A stretch of DNA of 59,727 nt from JANQIV01 sp050117315 (GTDB taxonomy: Bacteria; Bacteroidota; Ignavibacteria; Ignavibacteriales; Melioribacteraceae), in NCBI GenBank assembly GCA_050117315.1, contig JASFMY010000024.1, positions 1-59,727 on the forward strand, written 5' to 3'. The translations under genes were made by a program, and so were the position numbers. This document shows, piece by piece, positions 8,466 through 17,453 of this stretch. Within the stretch, counting starts at the first letter, position 1, and the number at the start of each line of letters is the position of its first letter. The notes beneath the pieces were generated by a model. The model worked only from the letters and a program-made list of their open reading frames with translations. It had not been told where the DNA came from and did not search any database.

Positions 8466-9044
8466 TTAAAAAATAAAAAAGTATGTAACACCAACGGTTA
8501 TTCCCGGTAAAATATCTTCATCCCCCTGGTATATGTCCCAACCTATAATGGAGGAAACATCAAAGGTTGCTTGGAATTGATTTGTTAACTCACAAATATT
8601 CTGGAGACCAATATTCACACAAATGTTAGGTTTGCCGTATACATGATTATAAAAATAACCAGGACCGGCGTGTAGAAGTAAATTCCAGCTTTTGTTTATT
8701 CTGTTAGGATAAACGGCATTATTGAAGTTAAGAACTGCCTCGCCATAAAAATAATTGTAATGATGTTTAACTGCGTCTGCAATAGTATTAAAATAAAATC
8801 CTTTGTAACCTATTTGGAATGCTAAATACGGTGAAAACCATTTGCCAACTGTAATATTGAATAATGGAGAATAATTTGACCCAACAAAATCTTCACTCTT
8901 TATACCGGACATCTGATAACCATACTTCACTGATACAAACGAACCGAGGTCAGCCTCATCCAAATTATGTTCACTTTCTGCCTGGGAGTGAATTAGGGTA
9001 AAAAATAAAAATATAAATAATATGAAATATTTTTTCGGTGGCAT
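8466..9044 (-). CDS. Small outer-membrane beta-barrel protein
   Basis: A 192-residue protein with a signal peptide (residues ~1-21, KKYFILFIFLFFTLIHSQA) followed by alternating aromatic/polar strands (VSVKYGYQMSG, PYLAFQIGYKGFYF, LLLHAGPGYFY) and a C-terminal strand ending in YFFIF, as in 8-stranded porin-like barrels. No enzymatic motif is seen. It follows the amidotransferase fusion gene by 9 nt and is probably in the same transcript. A role in glycan export or anchoring would be a guess. Confidence 0.65.
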   Translation of the reverse strand: MPPKKYFILFIFLFFTLIHSQAESEHNLDEADLGSFVSVKYGYQMSGIKSEDFVGSNYSPLFNITVGKWFSPYLAFQIGYKGFYFNTIADAVKHHYNYFYGEAVLNFNNAVYPNRINKSWNLLLHAGPGYFYNHVYGKPNICVNIGLQNICELTNQFQATFDVSSIIGWDIYQGDEDILPGITVGVTYFFIF

Positions 9045-9053
9045 TATAATCGC

Positions 9054-11084
9054 CTAGTACAATTTGGGTATATTATTTATTCGCTTTATAACAGATTCAA
9101 AATCCAAACCCACTATTTCCAAATACCATTTAAGGGACTCATACCTTGGACGGTTTTCTTCGTTAACTAATTCCAAAGCCTCTTCCCTGCCGAGCATCCC
9201 TTCTCTTATTTGATTACTCCTGAATGTATCATATTCACTGAAACCAGCAACCGTATAATAGACATAATTATAGAAACCGGCTGTGCCGTCACCTATTCTC
9301 CAAGTTGTCTTTGTGTCTATTGCTGTTTCCCATTTATATTCACTAATTATCAAGTCCTCGATTTCTTTCTCATCCCACCGATAATAATCAAACATATGGT
9401 AATAGTCTTCTTTTTTAGCAAAGTAACGTGATGCAAATGAACCTAGTGTATCAAGTATTGACTGATTTATATATGATGGACTTCTTAAAATATTTTCACC
9501 AACAAAACTAAACAATTTAAATTGATCTGATAACGTAAGTGAGTAAATTCGTTTTTTATTAGAGCGAGGAGGAACACCACAAAATCCTACTTTAAAATCA
9601 GTATTTTCAAGATTATTTATCCCCCATATGTTCAACTTAATATCATTCTGCTTTTTCACTTTATCCGTATAGTAAAAGAAAAATTTATCACCCGCCATAA
9701 ATAAGGGTATCATACCTAACTCGGGATTCTTCAGCCAAGCTAAAATGTTTTTTCTAATATTTTCTCTTTTCCAGTGAATATCAGCTGAAACAATTATGTT
9801 TTCCACGCCCAACTTACCACAGACTCTGGCAATATTGCGTCTGCCGAGGTCAGTTACCATTCCCCAATCATATGTGAAGGCAATAGGATTCATCTTCAAA
9901 ATATTTTTAACAATATGTAAAGTATATGTACTATCCCTTCCTCCGCTAAATGGGACTAAACAATCGGGCTGCCCGTCTTTTCTTCTATAGGGCTCAACAA
10001 GTTCTTGAAGTTCCTCTATTGGTTTCGGTTCGTTTTTCATAACATAGTTATTGCAAATATTACAAATACCTTTTTCATCAAACTCAATAAAAGGGAAAGT
10101 TTCAGGCAATAGGCATTTTGTGCATCTTTTTAATTTTGAGATTCTATCAATATTATATTCCAATAATTTCTTCTCGGATGCAGCCAAAGGATTTGCCGCT
10201 ATTGAAGTCATATTGACCAATACATCTAATTGCTCTTTATCATCCCCGATAGATTTTTCAGTAATTGTAAGTTTATCGACTCTTACCGATGATTTTGTAT
10301 TAGAAGGAATTGAGGAGTAAAGAAATCTCTCAATTTTAAAATCATAATAATTCAGTAACATTCCTGTGTTATCAACTAATTGACTTATTACAATTTCCGA
10401 AGCTTCTTCTTTTAGCCTAGTATTTGCAAAAATTTTATTAAGAATAAATTTTTCGGATGCAAAAATTAGAAAATCTTTGTTATTCGTTAATGTATACAAT
10501 GAACCATTATTTGTTGTAAGAAGGAACTCATCTTTGTCATCAAAAAGAATTGCCGTGGCAATTGTACCGAAAACTGAATTGACTGCACGAATGCATGACT
10601 GAATGGTTGAATGCCCCTTATTTAATTCTTTTCTTATTAGTGCCAACAGTATTTCTGTATCAATATCATAGTCACGTCTAAGTTCCGAATTTTTCGCCCA
10701 TAACTCATTAACGTTAACAATTATACCGTTATGGATACCTACAACACCATCTTTAATAACAGGCTGATTATTAATGTCTTTTAATTGAGTCCCATTTGTT
10801 GTTAAACGGGCATGACCAATAGCGACAAATGCTGAAGATGAATATCCATTTATTAAATTAGCTGAAAGTTGTTCGGAGAAATCTTTACTTTTTAATAATC
10901 GGGATATGGAGATAGGTCCTTTTATAACAGACAGTTCATTTTTAATTTCATTTCTGAAAGCAATTCCAGAAGAATCCTTTCCTCTTACTTCAGAGTATTC
11001 TGCAACCTTTAAGAAAGCATCTTTAATAATACTTTTTTCTATAGTACAATCTTTTTTTACTATAACGCCAAATATACCGCACAT
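9054..11084 (-). CDS. Class II glutaminase fused to N-acetyl sugar amidotransferase (WbpG/PseA-like)
   Basis: A 676-residue two-domain enzyme. Residues ~1-230 are a GlmS-like class II glutamine amidotransferase: nucleophile Cys2, RGKDSSG at 34-40, GHARLTTNG at 90-98, HNGII at 118-122, and DTE at 142-144. After a ~90-residue linker, residues ~320-676 are the WbpG/PseA-type ATP-pyrophosphatase sugar amidotransferase: zinc-knuckle-like CTKC (321-324) and CNIC (341-344), then PP-loop SGGRDS (380-385). Known relatives take ammonia from separate HisH/HisF-type proteins; here the ammonia source is fused in. The likely reaction is glutamine- and ATP-dependent amidation of an N-acetylated nucleotide sugar (acetamidino or amide). 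Residues ~158-168 are encoded by a TGAATGG micro-repeat. Confidence 0.85.
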   Translation of the reverse strand: MCGIFGVIVKKDCTIEKSIIKDAFLKVAEYSEVRGKDSSGIAFRNEIKNELSVIKGPISISRLLKSKDFSEQLSANLINGYSSSAFVAIGHARLTTNGTQLKDINNQPVIKDGVVGIHNGIIVNVNELWAKNSELRRDYDIDTEILLALIRKELNKGHSTIQSCIRAVNSVFGTIATAILFDDKDEFLLTTNNGSLYTLTNNKDFLIFASEKFILNKIFANTRLKEEASEIVISQLVDNTGMLLNYYDFKIERFLYSSIPSNTKSSVRVDKLTITEKSIGDDKEQLDVLVNMTSIAANPLAASEKKLLEYNIDRISKLKRCTKCLLPETFPFIEFDEKGICNICNNYVMKNEPKPIEELQELVEPYRRKDGQPDCLVPFSGGRDSTYTLHIVKNILKMNPIAFTYDWGMVTDLGRRNIARVCGKLGVENIIVSADIHWKRENIRKNILAWLKNPELGMIPLFMAGDKFFFYYTDKVKKQNDIKLNIWGINNLENTDFKVGFCGVPPRSNKKRIYSLTLSDQFKLFSFVGENILRSPSYINQSILDTLGSFASRYFAKKEDYYHMFDYYRWDEKEIEDLIISEYKWETAIDTKTTWRIGDGTAGFYNYVYYTVAGFSEYDTFRSNQIREGMLGREEALELVNEENRPRYESLKWYLEIVGLDFESVIKRINNIPKLY

Positions 11085-11091
11085 ATAAACC

Positions 11092-11871
11092 TTATTTATA
11101 AATTCCAGTTTTTACAATAAACCACTTTACTATGTTTTTTGCTTTTATGATACTGTAATTAAGCAACCACTTAATTCCAGGATCAAAAAAAGTATCAGGA
11201 TGAGCATTAAGCATTATTTTACTTGGTAATTTATTCTCTTTTATTAGTTCAATTAAGTGAGCAGTGCTCTTGATGGGTATATTGAATTTTGTTTCAACCT
11301 TATCTCTCACACTAGTACTAGTTTTATTCCATCCAAACCCGTTATCGGTGATATAAAATACTTCATTATAATCAATATCAAAGGAAGTATCTGCAACTAT
11401 TCCATATTCTTTATAATGATATCTTTCCCAAATTTTTTTATTATCCCATGGACTGGCAGGACTTCCGTGCATGCATATTGTTTTGACAGGATAATATTTT
11501 CTTACTTTGTCAAGATTCCTTTCAAAGCTATCAATTGCTTTTTTATAATTCCCTTTACACAAGGTTAAATCTTCGTAATGATAACCTATCTCATGACCTA
11601 AATCCGATACCTCTTTCAATACATAATCTTTGAAAACTGTAGGGACAATACGAAAATAATATGTAGAGCTTATCCTCATTTCCGCTTCCATTCTTGCCAT
11701 TTGTAAAGTTTGTTTCGGGAAACGATCTACATCGTGTCGTAATATTAATTTATTATTATCATAATTATTATCCAACTTCTGAAGATAATTATAAAACGAG
11801 TCGATATTATAAAAATTTATTTGAAATAAAGTTAACAGCTTTTGGAAAATCGAAAATGTAAACTCGTTCAT
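11092..11871 (-). CDS. Polysaccharide-deacetylase-like protein
   Basis: A 259-residue protein with NodB-homology features: LRHDVDR at ~44-50 (the metal-binding and catalytic Asp pair), HEIGYHYE at ~93-100, CMHGSPAS at ~134-141, and a late NAHPDTF motif. No signal peptide, so it probably acts on a cytoplasmic sugar intermediate. It follows the sulfotransferase gene by 18 nt and precedes the amidotransferase fusion by 7 nt; an N-deacetylase beside an amidotransferase could prepare an amino group. Substrate unknown. Confidence 0.78.
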   Translation of the reverse strand: MNEFTFSIFQKLLTLFQINFYNIDSFYNYLQKLDNNYDNNKLILRHDVDRFPKQTLQMARMEAEMRISSTYYFRIVPTVFKDYVLKEVSDLGHEIGYHYEDLTLCKGNYKKAIDSFERNLDKVRKYYPVKTICMHGSPASPWDNKKIWERYHYKEYGIVADTSFDIDYNEVFYITDNGFGWNKTSTSVRDKVETKFNIPIKSTAHLIELIKENKLPSKIMLNAHPDTFFDPGIKWLLNYSIIKAKNIVKWFIVKTGIYK

Positions 11872-11889
11872 TATCGAGAAATTTTTTCT

Positions 11890-12885
11890 TTAATTATATT
11901 CAAAGATTCTGATAAATTTGTTCAACTTCTGGTTAAGCATAACTTTCTGTGCTTCATTAAAATCTAATTCCCATCTACCTATATTAGCTTTGCTGAGATC
12001 AACATTCGACAAATTCTCTTCATAACCGACGCCGCAATGTTTGCAAATCTTTTTAATTTCTTCGCGTGTATTATTTACAACATCTTCCAGTTTGACAATG
12101 AGCAACTGCTTTTCTGTAAGTCCTTCTGCTTGTTCTAAAATCTTAGTTATGAGATTAATATAATATTCTATACAATGGTCTAAATTGTTTGGGGACCACC
12201 GTTGTTTTATCAAAGAGCCAATAACATCTCTTGGGTCTCTAATAACATGTATAAATTTAACTTGTGGAAGTATTTCAATATATGATCCGACAAATAAAAG
12301 ATTCCAAGTATTGTCTTCAACAAATATTTGTTTTTGAGTTTTGACTAATAAATCGCTTATCATGTTGTTAAAGAACTTATTTGTTATATTTTTCAATTTA
12401 GCAATATCAGATGAAACAAAAAGCATCTTATTTTTATAATTAAATGCTTTTTCACCAGGCCAAATCGCATGATATCTGAACTCAATAAGATCATTTACCA
12501 AATTCCTGACATGTAACAAATAATTCGGAAACCATTTCTCTAGTTCCCAGCCATAATAAGGAGGTGCTGTAAATTTTCGACTATGAGGATCAATCTTACT
12601 AATCAAACTGCCTATGAAATACCTAAAATAATTTCGTGAATTTAATGAATTTAATAATTTGATTAGATCCCTCAGTTTCTTATGACAAATATATGGGGAC
12701 CAAGAAAATTTAATCGTATTATAAAAATCCAATATTCCGTTAGGATCAATGGTGAATCTATGCTCATAAGGCAATGTAGCAATTTTACTATGTTTTGAAA
12801 GTACCTGTTTTGTGATATTCGAACCGGACCTGCCAGTACCGCCAATCAAAACTAGATTATAATTGTCTATCACTAAATTATCCAC
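11890..12885 (-). CDS. PAPS-dependent sulfotransferase
   Basis: A 331-residue cytoplasmic protein of the Sulfotransfer_3 type. The 5'-phosphosulfate loop is at GGTGRSGS (15-22), and the 3'-phosphate site is IRDPRDVIGS in the second half, followed by helix residues typical of the fold. It would move sulfate from PAPS to a hydroxyl or amino group of the glycan precursor. PAPS can be made by the cysC, cysN and cysD products 26-33 kb upstream in the same locus, with CysQ removing PAP. It overlaps the PIG-L deacetylase gene by 13 nt. Confidence 0.82.
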   Translation of the reverse strand: MDNLVIDNYNLVLIGGTGRSGSNITKQVLSKHSKIATLPYEHRFTIDPNGILDFYNTIKFSWSPYICHKKLRDLIKLLNSLNSRNYFRYFIGSLISKIDPHSRKFTAPPYYGWELEKWFPNYLLHVRNLVNDLIEFRYHAIWPGEKAFNYKNKMLFVSSDIAKLKNITNKFFNNMISDLLVKTQKQIFVEDNTWNLLFVGSYIEILPQVKFIHVIRDPRDVIGSLIKQRWSPNNLDHCIEYYINLITKILEQAEGLTEKQLLIVKLEDVVNNTREEIKKICKHCGVGYEENLSNVDLSKANIGRWELDFNEAQKVMLNQKLNKFIRIFEYN

Positions 12886-13502
12886 CTTATAACTTCAAAT
12901 GCTTCGGCATACTCAACAGATATTTGTAAACCACGATAGTTAGCCAAACCTCGTATAAGTTTATCCTTAGCATAAAATCTTTTTGACTGAGATTTATATT
13001 CATCCAATGCTTTGATTTTTGTCATTATTTCATCCTCCTTAACTACTGAGAACAGAGTAGAACCAAAAGAAAAATTATTCCACATAAACTCATAACCCAA
13101 TATTGAGGAATTCTTAAAAGCTCGTCTAGCTTCTTCAAAAATAGTACTATGATCCTGGTGAACATCAAAAGAAGATGGAGAAAAGATAAGATCCGGTTTT
13201 ATTTGTTTATTTAATTTTACTAAATCTTCCAAAATTTCTTGTCTATTTGAGGGAAAATGACGAACCCGATAATTTTTTATAATTAAATTTGATGAGGGGA
13301 TACCAAGAACCTCAGTAGCTTTTTTAACTTCAAGTCCAAGTATATCCTTCGGAAATCCTTCAGGCACCGATTCTTCACAAAGGGAAAATGCCACGTAAAA
13401 AACTCCTTTCCCGGCTTTAATAAATTTCTTTATCGTTGCTCCGCACCCAAGTTCCCCGTCATCTGTATGTGGTGCAAGTACCAAAATTGTGTTTTTATCC
13501 AT
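12873..13502 (-). CDS. PIG-L/LmbE-family N-deacetylase
   Basis: A 209-residue zinc-dependent deacetylase. The signature PHTDDGELGCG (11-21) replaces the usual AHPDDE, keeping the metal-binding His12 and Asp14-15, and the second metal motif HQDH is at 115-118. Family members remove N-acetyl groups from GlcNAc-type substrates. It overlaps both neighbours (13 nt with the sulfotransferase, 8 nt with the DUF354 gene), so this is a tightly coupled block. Together with the NodB-like protein it gives two unrelated deacetylases in one run of genes. Confidence 0.85.
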   Translation of the reverse strand: MDKNTILVLAPHTDDGELGCGATIKKFIKAGKGVFYVAFSLCEESVPEGFPKDILGLEVKKATEVLGIPSSNLIIKNYRVRHFPSNRQEILEDLVKLNKQIKPDLIFSPSSFDVHQDHSTIFEEARRAFKNSSILGYEFMWNNFSFGSTLFSVVKEDEIMTKIKALDEYKSQSKRFYAKDKLIRGLANYRGLQISVEYAEAFEVIRWII

Positions 13503-14529
13503 AGTTATTCCTATCTAAAACAAAGTTAACCATAAATTTTGTTACATCTATTTTATCATCAAGTAATTTTTTTGCTCTCTCCCGCCAAACATCTTTAGAA
13601 TTTTGGTCGTTTAATAATTCTTTTGCTCTCTGGAAACCTATTTCATCAGAATCATAGTATTCTATAAGGTGATATTTCTCATTAAGTTCTTTAAAATTTC
13701 CCAGGAGCTTTGCTAACGAGGATACACGCACTGTAGGGGTACCAAGAATTGCAGCTTCTACTGACATTGTTCCTGACTCAGAAAACATTAAAGTAGCATA
13801 ATATAATACATCATGAATTCTACTTTCGGGTATCTTCAATTTATATTTTTCTAAATCTTGTGGCAACTTCCCTTCAGATGAAATAAATACTTTTCCACAA
13901 TGAGAGAACTCTTCAACTGCGCGCCTCTTGATCTTTAGTGATAGACCATAGTGTCCAATATCATGAACCGCATTCCATGCAATGAATCTCATGATAATAA
14001 ATTTTTCATCTTTTCTTAAACCCAACAAATCATAAATATCGTCTTTAGGTTTATAGTAATTTGGATGCAAATATGTCATTTCTAAGTATCCTTTAAAATA
14101 CTTGTGTTTTTTCCCATAATTCGTCTTATGGCTCTCAGGAGTAAATATAATATTAGTAAAAGGGTTAGTTATAAAATGATTCAGTTTTGCATGCTCTGTA
14201 TCTGTAATACCAATTACAAATTTTCTTAATAAGAATCCTACAAAAGAGGGTGACGGCATATTGGCACTTAATATTATTTTAGGTCGGTATATAATTGTTA
14301 TTATCAAAATTTTCACGATATTCCGAATATATGACCAAATTTTTCCCAATTTACTATTAAATGACTTACCTAGATAGATATAGTTGATACCATAAATTTC
14401 TAATAATTTTAGTGTAATATCTTTTTGAATTGCAGTAACGATTACTTTATTATTTTTATTTAATAAGTTTATTATATTCTTAAAATAATGGACGTGAGCA
14501 GGATGTTCTACATCTACTAATATTATCAT
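13495..14529 (-). CDS. DUF354-family GT-B-like protein
   Basis: A 344-residue protein matching DUF354: start DVEHPAHVHYFKNII (metal/sugar-binding HPAHVH at ~8-13), ILSANMPSPSFVG, TDTEHAKL, then a second Rossmann half with FSESGTMSVEAAILGTP, the usual donor-binding SGT/E motif. DUF354 proteins resemble UDP-GlcNAc 2-epimerases and MurG-like GT-B enzymes and are common in polysaccharide loci; no member's reaction can be assigned here. 4-nt (ATGA) overlap with the HAD gene. Confidence 0.8.
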   Translation of the reverse strand: MIILVDVEHPAHVHYFKNIINLLNKNNKVIVTAIQKDITLKLLEIYGINYIYLGKSFNSKLGKIWSYIRNIVKILIITIIYRPKIILSANMPSPSFVGFLLRKFVIGITDTEHAKLNHFITNPFTNIIFTPESHKTNYGKKHKYFKGYLEMTYLHPNYYKPKDDIYDLLGLRKDEKFIIMRFIAWNAVHDIGHYGLSLKIKRRAVEEFSHCGKVFISSEGKLPQDLEKYKLKIPESRIHDVLYYATLMFSESGTMSVEAAILGTPTVRVSSLAKLLGNFKELNEKYHLIEYYDSDEIGFQRAKELLNDQNSKDVWRERAKKLLDDKIDVTKFMVNFVLDRNNYG

Positions 14530-15074
14530 TTCTTATAAACTATTCTTGTATTAAATAAATTGAGCAATTCTTGATCATTTTTTGAATCCGATATCGCAAG
14601 ATTATAAAAATATTTGTTTGATGGATAATGTTTAATAAGTATTTCGATTTTATTCAATTTATAATTATGAATAAATTCATCTGTAGTTTCATCATAAAAA
14701 CTAGCTAGACATTCCCAACCTTGATATTCAGCAATATATTGACTATAGCTTTTATATGATGCAGTAGTTAATATGTTTATAGTGTTAATATCACTATGGT
14801 TCTCAACTATACTTAAAACTTCTTTATTAATGAATTTCAACAAGTATGTTGAGAATTTTTTCATTATAGCATTATAATTAGCTTGTTTTGATGTAAGTTT
14901 TAATATCGACCTCTTAAACATATCATTACTAATCAAACGTATAAATCGCTTAATCATCAATAAAACAATTGGTATCATGCATTCTTTTTTTAATAAAAAG
15001 ATTACTAAGTACCTATTCAATGAGTCGAATGGTATTAACGTTTTATCCAAATCTATTGCATTAATTTTCTTCAT
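14526..15074 (-). CDS. HAD-superfamily hydrolase
   Basis: A 182-residue protein with HAD motif I DLDKTLI (nucleophile Asp8, second Asp10), a hydrophobic cap region, motif II TTAS at ~103-106, and late motif SDSKND at ~164-169. It resembles the short phosphatases that act on lipid-linked or sugar phosphates. 4-nt overlaps on both sides place it in the same translational unit as the ATP-grasp and DUF354 genes, which suggests a shared small-molecule pathway. Confidence 0.75.
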   Translation of the reverse strand: MKKINAIDLDKTLIPFDSLNRYLVIFLLKKECMIPIVLLMIKRFIRLISNDMFKRSILKLTSKQANYNAIMKKFSTYLLKFINKEVLSIVENHSDINTINILTTASYKSYSQYIAEYQGWECLASFYDETTDEFIHNYKLNKIEILIKHYPSNKYFYNLAISDSKNDQELLNLFNTRIVYKK

Positions 15075-16132
15075 TTATTTATATTTCTGAGTACCAGACC
15101 TATATAACCTCCTAAATCTGAAAAAATATTAACATCAGCTTTATTATGTATAATATTTTTTATGAAATATAAAAGAGGCTTATAGTTTTGAGTAAAACAA
15201 TATTCTATCAAAGATTTATAAATAAGAGGTGACAAATATGTTTTATAATTTTTATTCTTAGTTATATATTTATTAGATTCACCTAGTAAATACGAAAAAT
15301 AATTTATCCCATTAGTTAATCCTTGATTTATTGAACCCCAGATTCTCGGATTAACCTCTATTAAATAAAATTCATTTGAGTTAGTTCGCTTAAATTCAAA
15401 CATAGCAAATCCTGACCAATTAGTGAATGATAGAATATTCTCAGTAATTTTTATCATTTTTACATCGTTAAATGTTTCTCTATAAACACTTGAGCCACCG
15501 GAAACTGGTGTTTCAACAAGCCTTCTGTGCCCATATCCTACAATTACTTTCCCATTTTTACAAAAAACCGAATACCCTACTGCTTCCCCCTTAATAAATC
15601 CTTGAATAATAACATTGTCACGATTCGTATATTTCTTTTGAGCTTTTTGTAATTCTTGCCTTGTAAAGATATATTCAACACCTAGAGAAGAGGCTGATAT
15701 TCTCGGTTTTACTACAAGTGGTAATTTTTCTTCAATAAAATCATCATATATAGAAGGCATTTTGATTCCAATAGTTTTACATAATTGGGCAAGCATATAT
15801 TTATTATTTAATAGATCAAAAGTGGTTTTTGAGCCGTAATAACTTAATGAATTATTAAATGCTTTTTTGTGTTCTATTAAAGAACCCATATTACCGCTGT
15901 GGGTCGGAATAAATAAATTAATATTTTCATATTTTATTATTTTTTTTATTTCTTCCACATAATTTTCTGAATTTGATATATAAATAAATTTATCTATTGA
16001 GTTAGTATGGATAAATTTTGTAAATTCCCTTGTATCAACTCCTATAATATGAGAATTACGATAACACTTCTTTATATAATTAGATATTATAATTGATTTG
16101 TATCCCGAGATGTCATCTATTAGTATTTTCAT
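15071..16132 (-). CDS. ATP-grasp ligase
   Basis: About 353 residues. An N-terminal Rossmann-like part (ILIDDISGYKS, NLFIPTHSGNMGS) precedes an ATP-grasp core: PLVVKPRISASSLGVEY, VIIQGFIKGEAVGYSVF, and the metal-binding LIEVNPRIWGS near residue ~260-270. Enzymes of this type ligate an amino group or amine to a carboxylate with ATP. I chose ATG at 16132 (MKILIDD); the longer frame to 16138 would need TTG. It is the first gene of the ATP-grasp-HAD-DUF354 block after a 150-nt spacer. Possible role: attaching an amino acid to a sugar carboxylate; unproven. Confidence 0.8.
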   Translation of the reverse strand: MKILIDDISGYKSIIISNYIKKCYRNSHIIGVDTREFTKFIHTNSIDKFIYISNSENYVEEIKKIIKYENINLFIPTHSGNMGSLIEHKKAFNNSLSYYGSKTTFDLLNNKYMLAQLCKTIGIKMPSIYDDFIEEKLPLVVKPRISASSLGVEYIFTRQELQKAQKKYTNRDNVIIQGFIKGEAVGYSVFCKNGKVIVGYGHRRLVETPVSGGSSVYRETFNDVKMIKITENILSFTNWSGFAMFEFKRTNSNEFYLIEVNPRIWGSINQGLTNGINYFSYLLGESNKYITKNKNYKTYLSPLIYKSLIEYCFTQNYKPLLYFIKNIIHNKADVNIFSDLGGYIGLVLRNINK

Positions 16133-16186
16133 TGTCAATAATTCACTATTTTGTACAAAATACGATTCAGCAAGTTGAACAGATTC

Positions 16187-16285
16187 TTAGGTGGATTTTA
16201 TTAAAGATACACTGACATGCATTACTTTTATAACTGTGTTATCAATTTTATAAGAAAGGTCAATTGTTATGTGGAATGACACCTA
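16187..16285. repeat. Inverted-repeat spacer between wbpG and the ATP-grasp gene
   Basis: The 150-nt gap carries short inverted arms, TCTTAGGTG at 16187-16195 and CACCTAAGA near 16279-16287, with the right arm overlapping the wbpG stop codon. A related string, GGATGACACCTA, appears in the gap between capF and capG (~23994-24005). It could be a small mobile repeat or an internal regulatory structure; evidence is limited to symmetry. Confidence 0.3.
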
Positions 16286-17440
16286 AGATCGCATATCAAT
16301 TTGATAAAAGGACTTAGGTCTAGAGGTATACGCCTTATTCAGTAATTTTTCTGCAATATTTTTATACTTAACAAGAATTTCGTAATTATTAGGATAATCA
16401 TAATAAAATTTATTAGGAGATTCCCAAATTTTATTAAATTCTTCTATACCTATATCTAATTTTTTTATAATGTATTGCTTTAGATTTTCTGCTTCATCTT
16501 TTTCAATTGCCGGTCTCTCTAATTGTTTTAAGGCCGTTTCTTTTGTAATTTCACCGCTAAGTATTTGTGCCGATAAAGTTATTTTCCTTTTGTCTATTCC
16601 AAATTTATAAGGCAGCCAATAGCCGATAGTGAATTTTGTGAACGCATTTTCATGATGATGCCCACCATAATAATCCCAGCCGTATTCATTATTGAGAAAA
16701 GCTTGAGCTTTCTTTTTTTGATAATCAATATAATTAAAGGGTAAAATCCTTTTAATTCCTTTTGTCCTACTTAAATAGAGTAATTGAACTAAATTTAAAT
16801 ATGGATATGAATCAAATACTGCTGACCCATATTTTTTTTGCAGATATTTCAACTGTTTCACATCGCTGTAAGTCCATTCATTCGGCTGCATTCCTTCAGA
16901 TCTAAAATCTGTTCCACTCAATATGTAACTGATTCCTTTCTTATGGGCAATCTTAAATAAAGTTGATTTTATCGCAAGGTCCGAAGGAGAATCGATCCAA
17001 GGAAGTGATGCTTTCATATAAGTCTTTAGTATATCCTTTATCTCCTCGTATTCAATTACGTATGTAAAAAAATCAATGTCCAGTTTAGAGGTTACTTTTT
17101 TTATATTTTTTACGGCAATATCAGAGTTAAAACCGTTATCTATGTTAATAGCCAAAACTCTCAGGTTATATTCTTTAGAAAGGTGTAGTAAGTAAGAACT
17201 ATCAGTACCTCCGCTAACACCCATTATGCAATCATATTTTTTGTTCTTTCCAGCTTTTTTCATAGCACTAACAATTTTCTCCCAATCCCTTTTGCCTTTT
17301 TCCCCTCTCGAGAAATCTTTCATTAATTTTAATTGTACCTTTGCATAATTGGAAATGCCGTCCTCATCAAAAGAAATGCCCGGCACAGTGGAATCCCACA
17401 CCCCTAATTTGCAAATTGGTTCTTTTAGCTTATAATCCAT
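16283..17440 (-). CDS. wbpG: N-acetyl sugar amidotransferase, knuckle-less type
   Basis: A 385-residue PP-loop enzyme of the WbpG/PseA/WbuX group, with ATP-binding SGGTDS at 76-81 and a conserved SGTDFRSEG-type motif later. In most relatives the N-terminus has paired CxxC motifs; here the aligned region (PICKLGVWDSTVPGISFDEDG) keeps only Cys10, so a zinc knuckle is lost. HisF- and HisH-type genes are 750-2,200 nt upstream in the same operon and would deliver ammonia, as in the P. aeruginosa pathway that makes acetamidino groups on diacetamido-mannuronic acid. Second amidotransferase of the locus. Confidence 0.85.
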   Translation of the reverse strand: MDYKLKEPICKLGVWDSTVPGISFDEDGISNYAKVQLKLMKDFSRGEKGKRDWEKIVSAMKKAGKNKKYDCIMGVSGGTDSSYLLHLSKEYNLRVLAINIDNGFNSDIAVKNIKKVTSKLDIDFFTYVIEYEEIKDILKTYMKASLPWIDSPSDLAIKSTLFKIAHKKGISYILSGTDFRSEGMQPNEWTYSDVKQLKYLQKKYGSAVFDSYPYLNLVQLLYLSRTKGIKRILPFNYIDYQKKKAQAFLNNEYGWDYYGGHHHENAFTKFTIGYWLPYKFGIDKRKITLSAQILSGEITKETALKQLERPAIEKDEAENLKQYIIKKLDIGIEEFNKIWESPNKFYYDYPNNYEILVKYKNIAEKLLNKAYTSRPKSFYQIDMRS

Positions 17441-17453
17441 TTAATAATCCTTT

